A stretch of 50,577 bases of DNA from Micromonospora rosaria (GTDB lineage Bacteria; Actinomycetota; Actinomycetes; Mycobacteriales; Micromonosporaceae), in NCBI RefSeq assembly GCF_001567585.1, contig NZ_LRQV01000040.1:1-50577 (forward strand). The letters are read 5' to 3'. Every line of letters begins with the position of its first letter. The first letter of the stretch is position 1. Under the pieces are notes generated by a model. That model was not told the origin of the DNA, did not search any database, and saw only the letters and a list, made by a program, of their open reading frames with translations. Below, one piece after another: positions 47,863 to 50,577 of the stretch. The position numbers were made by a program, and so were the translations under genes.

Positions 47863-48824
47863 ACTTCCTCCTCCAGCAGCCGGTCCCAGTCCGCGAGGAA
47901 ACGGTCCAGGCCGTAGCGGGCCCGCGCGGCCGCGCGGGCCTCGGCGCCCGCCCGCCGGGCCACCGCCGGGTCGGCGATGAGCCGCCGGGCGGCCTCCAGC
48001 AGGTCGTCGACGCGGGTGGACAGGGCCCCCGCCTGCGGGGGGACCGCCCGGACCGCCTCGGTGGCGGCCAGGGTGACCACCGGCATCCCCATGGACATCG
48101 CCTCGATCAGGCTCAGCCCCAGCGAGGTCCACCGGCACAGGTGCAGGTACGCCCGCCGCCGGGCCAGCTCCGCGTGCATCCGGGCCTGGGGCACGTCGTC
48201 GTGGCTGGTCACCCGCTCCTCGGGGAGACCGAGGTGGGCGGCCAGGCCGGCCACGCCGAGGCCGTACACGTCGAGCGGGGCGACGGCGGCGAACCGGGGC
48301 AGCAGGTCGGTGCCGGTGACCCGCCACCGGCGGACCGGCTCGTTGATGACCACGGCGAGCCGGTCCAGGTCCCCGCTCCACTGCACGCGCGGCGGGACCA
48401 CGCCGTGCTCGACGACCGTGGTGCGGGTCCGGCCGGTGTCCCAGAACAGGTCGTTGCAGTGGGTGACGTGGGTGACCAGCAGGTCGTCCCGGTCGGCCAT
48501 CGGGTGCCGGGAGTTCGGGACGTTCCCCTCCTTCGGCGTGTTGTGCTCGACGTAGATCGCCGGCAGGTCCCGGCCGGGCCGGCGACCGGTCCACCGCTCG
48601 ACCAGCTCCACCTCCTCCGGCCGTTGGAGCAGCACCACGTCCACCGGGGCGGCCCGCAGCTCCGCCGGGCCGACCTCGACGGCGCTGGCCGGCCACGGGT
48701 ACGTGCGGGCCCGGCCGAGACCGTACGGGCCCCGGTCGGGCGTGGTGGGGATCAGGTACCGGTGCCGGCCGTGCACGAAGGCCGTGGTCCAGGAGCCGTG
48801 CACGTGCCAGAGCAGGACGTTCAT
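47847..48824 (-). CDS. GT4-like glycosyltransferase
   Basis: 325 residues from ATG 48824 (ATGA overlap). N-terminus MNVLLWHVHGSWTTAFVHGRHRYLIPT is that of actinomycete glycosyltransferases found in heptose clusters. The C-terminal half has the GT-B donor site SLGLSLIEAMSMGMPVVTLA, with Glu in the E-x7-E position only partly kept. HNTPKEGNVPNSRHPMAD is a characteristic loop with HN and RHP. No signal peptide or membrane span. Acts with the neighbouring transferases on one glycan by operon logic; substrate unknown. Confidence 0.82.
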   Translation of the reverse strand: MNVLLWHVHGSWTTAFVHGRHRYLIPTTPDRGPYGLGRARTYPWPASAVEVGPAELRAAPVDVVLLQRPEEVELVERWTGRRPGRDLPAIYVEHNTPKEGNVPNSRHPMADRDDLLVTHVTHCNDLFWDTGRTRTTVVEHGVVPPRVQWSGDLDRLAVVINEPVRRWRVTGTDLLPRFAAVAPLDVYGLGVAGLAAHLGLPEERVTSHDDVPQARMHAELARRRAYLHLCRWTSLGLSLIEAMSMGMPVVTLAATEAVRAVPPQAGALSTRVDDLLEAARRLIADPAVARRAGAEARAAARARYGLDRFLADWDRLLEEEVCALR

Positions 48825-50577
48825 CGGCCACCCCCGCCGCTGGTGGAGACCTGTCCGGCCCGCCGGTGGGCCGGCCCGCCCGACGCCGGACCGGCCGGCG
48901 GCACGGTGGCGGGGGCGGTCGGGCGGGGGCCGGGCACCGGCACGCCGAGCAGGCGTACCGCGTCGACCACGTCGGCCGGGTCGATGCCGGTCAGGCAGGG
49001 GTGGCCGGGGACGGGACAGGCCGCCGCCCGAGTGTCCCGGCAGGGCGCGGTCGGGTCGCCGAGCCGGACGGCGGGCACCCGCCACGGCCCCCACTGGCCG
49101 TACGGGACCGTCGGGGCGAAGAGGCTGACCACCGGTACGCCGAGCGCGGCGGCCAGGTGCGCCGGCCCGGTGTTCCCGACGACCAGCGCGTCGGCCCGGG
49201 AGATGAGGGCGGCGAGGTCCCCGATCCCGGTCCGGCCGCCGAGGTCCACCCCGGCGCTGCCGGCCACCCGGGCGGTCAGGTCCCGCTCGCCCGGCCCCCC
49301 GGTGACCAGGACCCGGTGGCCGGCCGAGGCGAGCGACCGGACGATCCGGGCCGCCAGCTCCGGCGGGCAGGCCCGCGCGCCGGCCGCCGACCCGGGATGC
49401 ACGACCAGGTACGGCCGGGGCGGCCCGTCCCCGGCGGCGGGCGGCCGGATGCGCAGCGCCGGCTGGTCCCCCGGTGGCAGCGGGAACCCGGCCGCGGCGG
49501 CCAGCGAGAGCGCCCGTTCCGGCTCCGGCACGCCGGTCGGCACCCGGTGCCGCACGTCGAGCAGGCTGCCCGGGTAGTCGTCACTGATCGCGCTGACCCG
49601 GCCGACCCCGGCCAGCCGCAGCAGCAGGGCCAGGGGCAGCGCGGACTGGTGGTAGCTGGTGAAGACGACCGCCTCGTCCGCGCCGATCCGGCGCAGCCGG
49701 TCGACCAGGGCGGTCATTCCGGCCGGGTCCACCGGGTCCGGGGCCGGGTCGATCCAGGGCAGCGCGTGCTCGACGACGTCGGTCACCCCGGGCAGCAGCT
49801 CCGCCGCCGCCCGGCCGCGCGGCCCGCACAGCAGCACCACCCGGTCGGCACGCGCCGCCACCGCCCGGATCGCCGGCCCGGTGACCAGGACGTCCCCGGC
49901 GGAGTCGCTGCGCGCCACCAGCACCGTGCCGGCGCGACCCCGGGACGGCCCGGTGACCGACCGCTGCCGGTCGAGGATCTGCGCCACCGCCGACGGCAGG
50001 TCGGCGGCCACCCACCCGGCGGCGGCCACCTCGACCGGCCGGGTCACCGGCGTCGGCACCAGCAGACCGGTGGCGCCCGCCGCACCGGCGGCCACCATGT
50101 CCCGGCCGATGTCGCCGACCAGCACGCAGCGCGCCGGGACGGTGCCCAGGTCCCGGGCCGCCGCCCAGACCAGCCCCGGTGCGGGCTTGCGGCAGCCGCA
50201 CCCGTCGGTGTCGTCGTGCGGGCAGACCTGCCAGGTGTCGACGTGTCCCACCAGTTCCTCGACCCGGGCGTTGACCCGCGCCAGGTCCCCGGCCGAGAAG
50301 TACCCCCGGGCCAGCCCCGACTGGTTGCTCACCACCCCGAGGCGCAGCCCTGCCGCCCGCAGCCGGTCCAGCGCCGCACGGGCCCCCGGCACCGGCCGCA
50401 CCCGCTCCGGGTCACCGTTGTACGGCACGTCCTCGATCAGCGTGCCGTCCCGGTCGAAGAGCACCGCGTCGAACAGGACCGGGCCAGAGGCAGCCCGGTC
50501 GGCGTCGAACCGGACCGGCCCGGACCCGGCCCGGTCGGCGTCGAACCGGACCGGCCCGGACCCGGCCCGGTCGGCGT
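48821..50577 (-). CDS. fusion of a GmhB-like heptose bisphosphate phosphatase and a GT9 glycosyltransferase (5' end beyond window)
   Basis: The frame is open to the right edge; GTG 50464 is an internal start option but would leave too few residues before the catalytic loop. HAD-IIIA domain: LFDRDGTLIED (nucleophile and acid Asp), VVSNQSGLARGYF, zinc loop CPHDDTDGCGCRKP and GDIGRDMVAA, as in GmhB, which removes the 7-phosphate of heptose 1,7-bisphosphate. From about residue 185 a GT9 domain follows: VHPGSAAGARACPPELAARI and GNTGPAHLAAALGVPVVSLFAP. The C-terminal 30 residues are Pro/Gly-rich. Fusion of a precursor-making and a transferring enzyme is unusual. Its N-terminal part contains 12-residue repeats. 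Confidence 0.88.
   Translation of the reverse strand, partial: ADRAGSGPVRFDADRAGSGPVRFDADRAASGPVLFDAVLFDRDGTLIEDVPYNGDPERVRPVPGARAALDRLRAAGLRLGVVSNQSGLARGYFSAGDLARVNARVEELVGHVDTWQVCPHDDTDGCGCRKPAPGLVWAAARDLGTVPARCVLVGDIGRDMVAAGAAGATGLLVPTPVTRPVEVAAAGWVAADLPSAVAQILDRQRSVTGPSRGRAGTVLVARSDSAGDVLVTGPAIRAVAARADRVVLLCGPRGRAAAELLPGVTDVVEHALPWIDPAPDPVDPAGMTALVDRLRRIGADEAVVFTSYHQSALPLALLLRLAGVGRVSAISDDYPGSLLDVRHRVPTGVPEPERALSLAAAAGFPLPPGDQPALRIRPPAAGDGPPRPYLVVHPGSAAGARACPPELAARIVRSLASAGHRVLVTGGPGERDLTARVAGSAGVDLGGRTGIGDLAALISRADALVVGNTGPAHLAAALGVPVVSLFAPTVPYGQWGPWRVPAVRLGDPTAPCRDTRAAACPVPGHPCLTGIDPADVVDAVRLLGVPVPGPRPTAPATVPPAGPASGGPAHRRAGQVSTSGGGGR
50471..50577 (-). repeat. 36-bp tandem repeat at the N-terminus of the fusion protein
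   Basis: Unit 1 (50471-50506, diverged), unit 2 (50507-50542) and unit 3 (50543-50577, cut by the edge, otherwise identical to unit 2). In the minus-strand frame each codes 12 residues of the type DADRAGSGPVRF. The first unit ends in VLFDA next to the HAD motif VLFDRDG, so the repeats may derive from the catalytic loop region. Confidence 0.85.

Overview
The window is a 50.6 kb stretch of very GC-rich chromosome from an actinomycete, most likely Micromonosporaceae (Micromonospora-like). Reasons: third-position GC bias in all genes, many GTG starts, start/stop overlaps of the GTGA or ATGA type, an F420-dependent oxidoreductase, phosphatidylinositol-mannoside genes, DUF3618/DUF4235/holin-X and DUF1206 membrane proteins, and the order thrS-HIT-pgsA-acyltransferase-pimA-pdxS-pdxT-yebC known from Mycobacterium tuberculosis. 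No tRNA, rRNA, CRISPR array, transposase, integrase or prophage gene was found. The genus assignment is an inference from gene content.

Left part (1-6.2 kb): a TetR regulator cut by the window edge is divergent from a PadR regulator coupled to a HAAS-type membrane protein. Then come a NarL-type two-component pair and an ABC exporter of the NatA/NatB type. A perfect 15-bp hairpin terminator ends the run. The syntenic housekeeping block (6.3-20 kb, mostly minus strand) holds yebC, pdxT, pdxS, a small membrane protein, pimA, a PIM acyltransferase, pgsA, a HIT protein and thrS. It is interrupted by an EF-G-like GTPase, an aldo/keto reductase and a secreted peptidoglycan-binding/M15 peptidase.

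Middle part (20-42.5 kb): a YcnI-like protein, an ADP-ribosylglycohydrolase, an OmpR-type two-component pair, an adenosine or aminofutalosine deaminase, an aldo/keto reductase and a cold-shock protein with a structured leader. These are followed by the holin-X/DUF3618/DUF4235 operon, an MscS channel, a DUF1206 protein, a lipoprotein, a small GNAT protein and NagZ with a palindromic operator. Next are an F420 oxidoreductase, a RecQ helicase, a hypothetical protein, and a DrrAB-type exporter divergent from its probable TetR regulator.

Right part (41.5 kb to the edge): one tightly overlapping minus-strand operon. In transcription order it encodes a GmhB-like phosphatase fused to a GT9 glycosyltransferase, two GT4-like glycosyltransferases, a GmhA-like SIS isomerase, an HldE-like bifunctional kinase/adenylyltransferase, an SDR, a second GT9 and a type IB topoisomerase. 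Together these predict synthesis of an ADP-activated heptose and its transfer to a glycan, in an organism that should have no LPS.

Sequence-level structures stand out as much as the genes. (1) A family of GGGGCCCC-centred palindromic elements occurs five times, tightly against stop codons; one copy is a perfect 62-bp palindrome and another supplies the stop codons of both flanking genes. (2) A duplicated intergenic unit between the PIM acyltransferase and pimA encodes two chained mini-ORFs that bridge the two genes with minimal gaps. (3) Leaderless promoters recur (TANNNT, 6-7 nt, then the start codon). (4) Tandem duplications lie exactly at the 3' ends of several genes. (5) The cspA leader carries an exact anti-Shine-Dalgarno.
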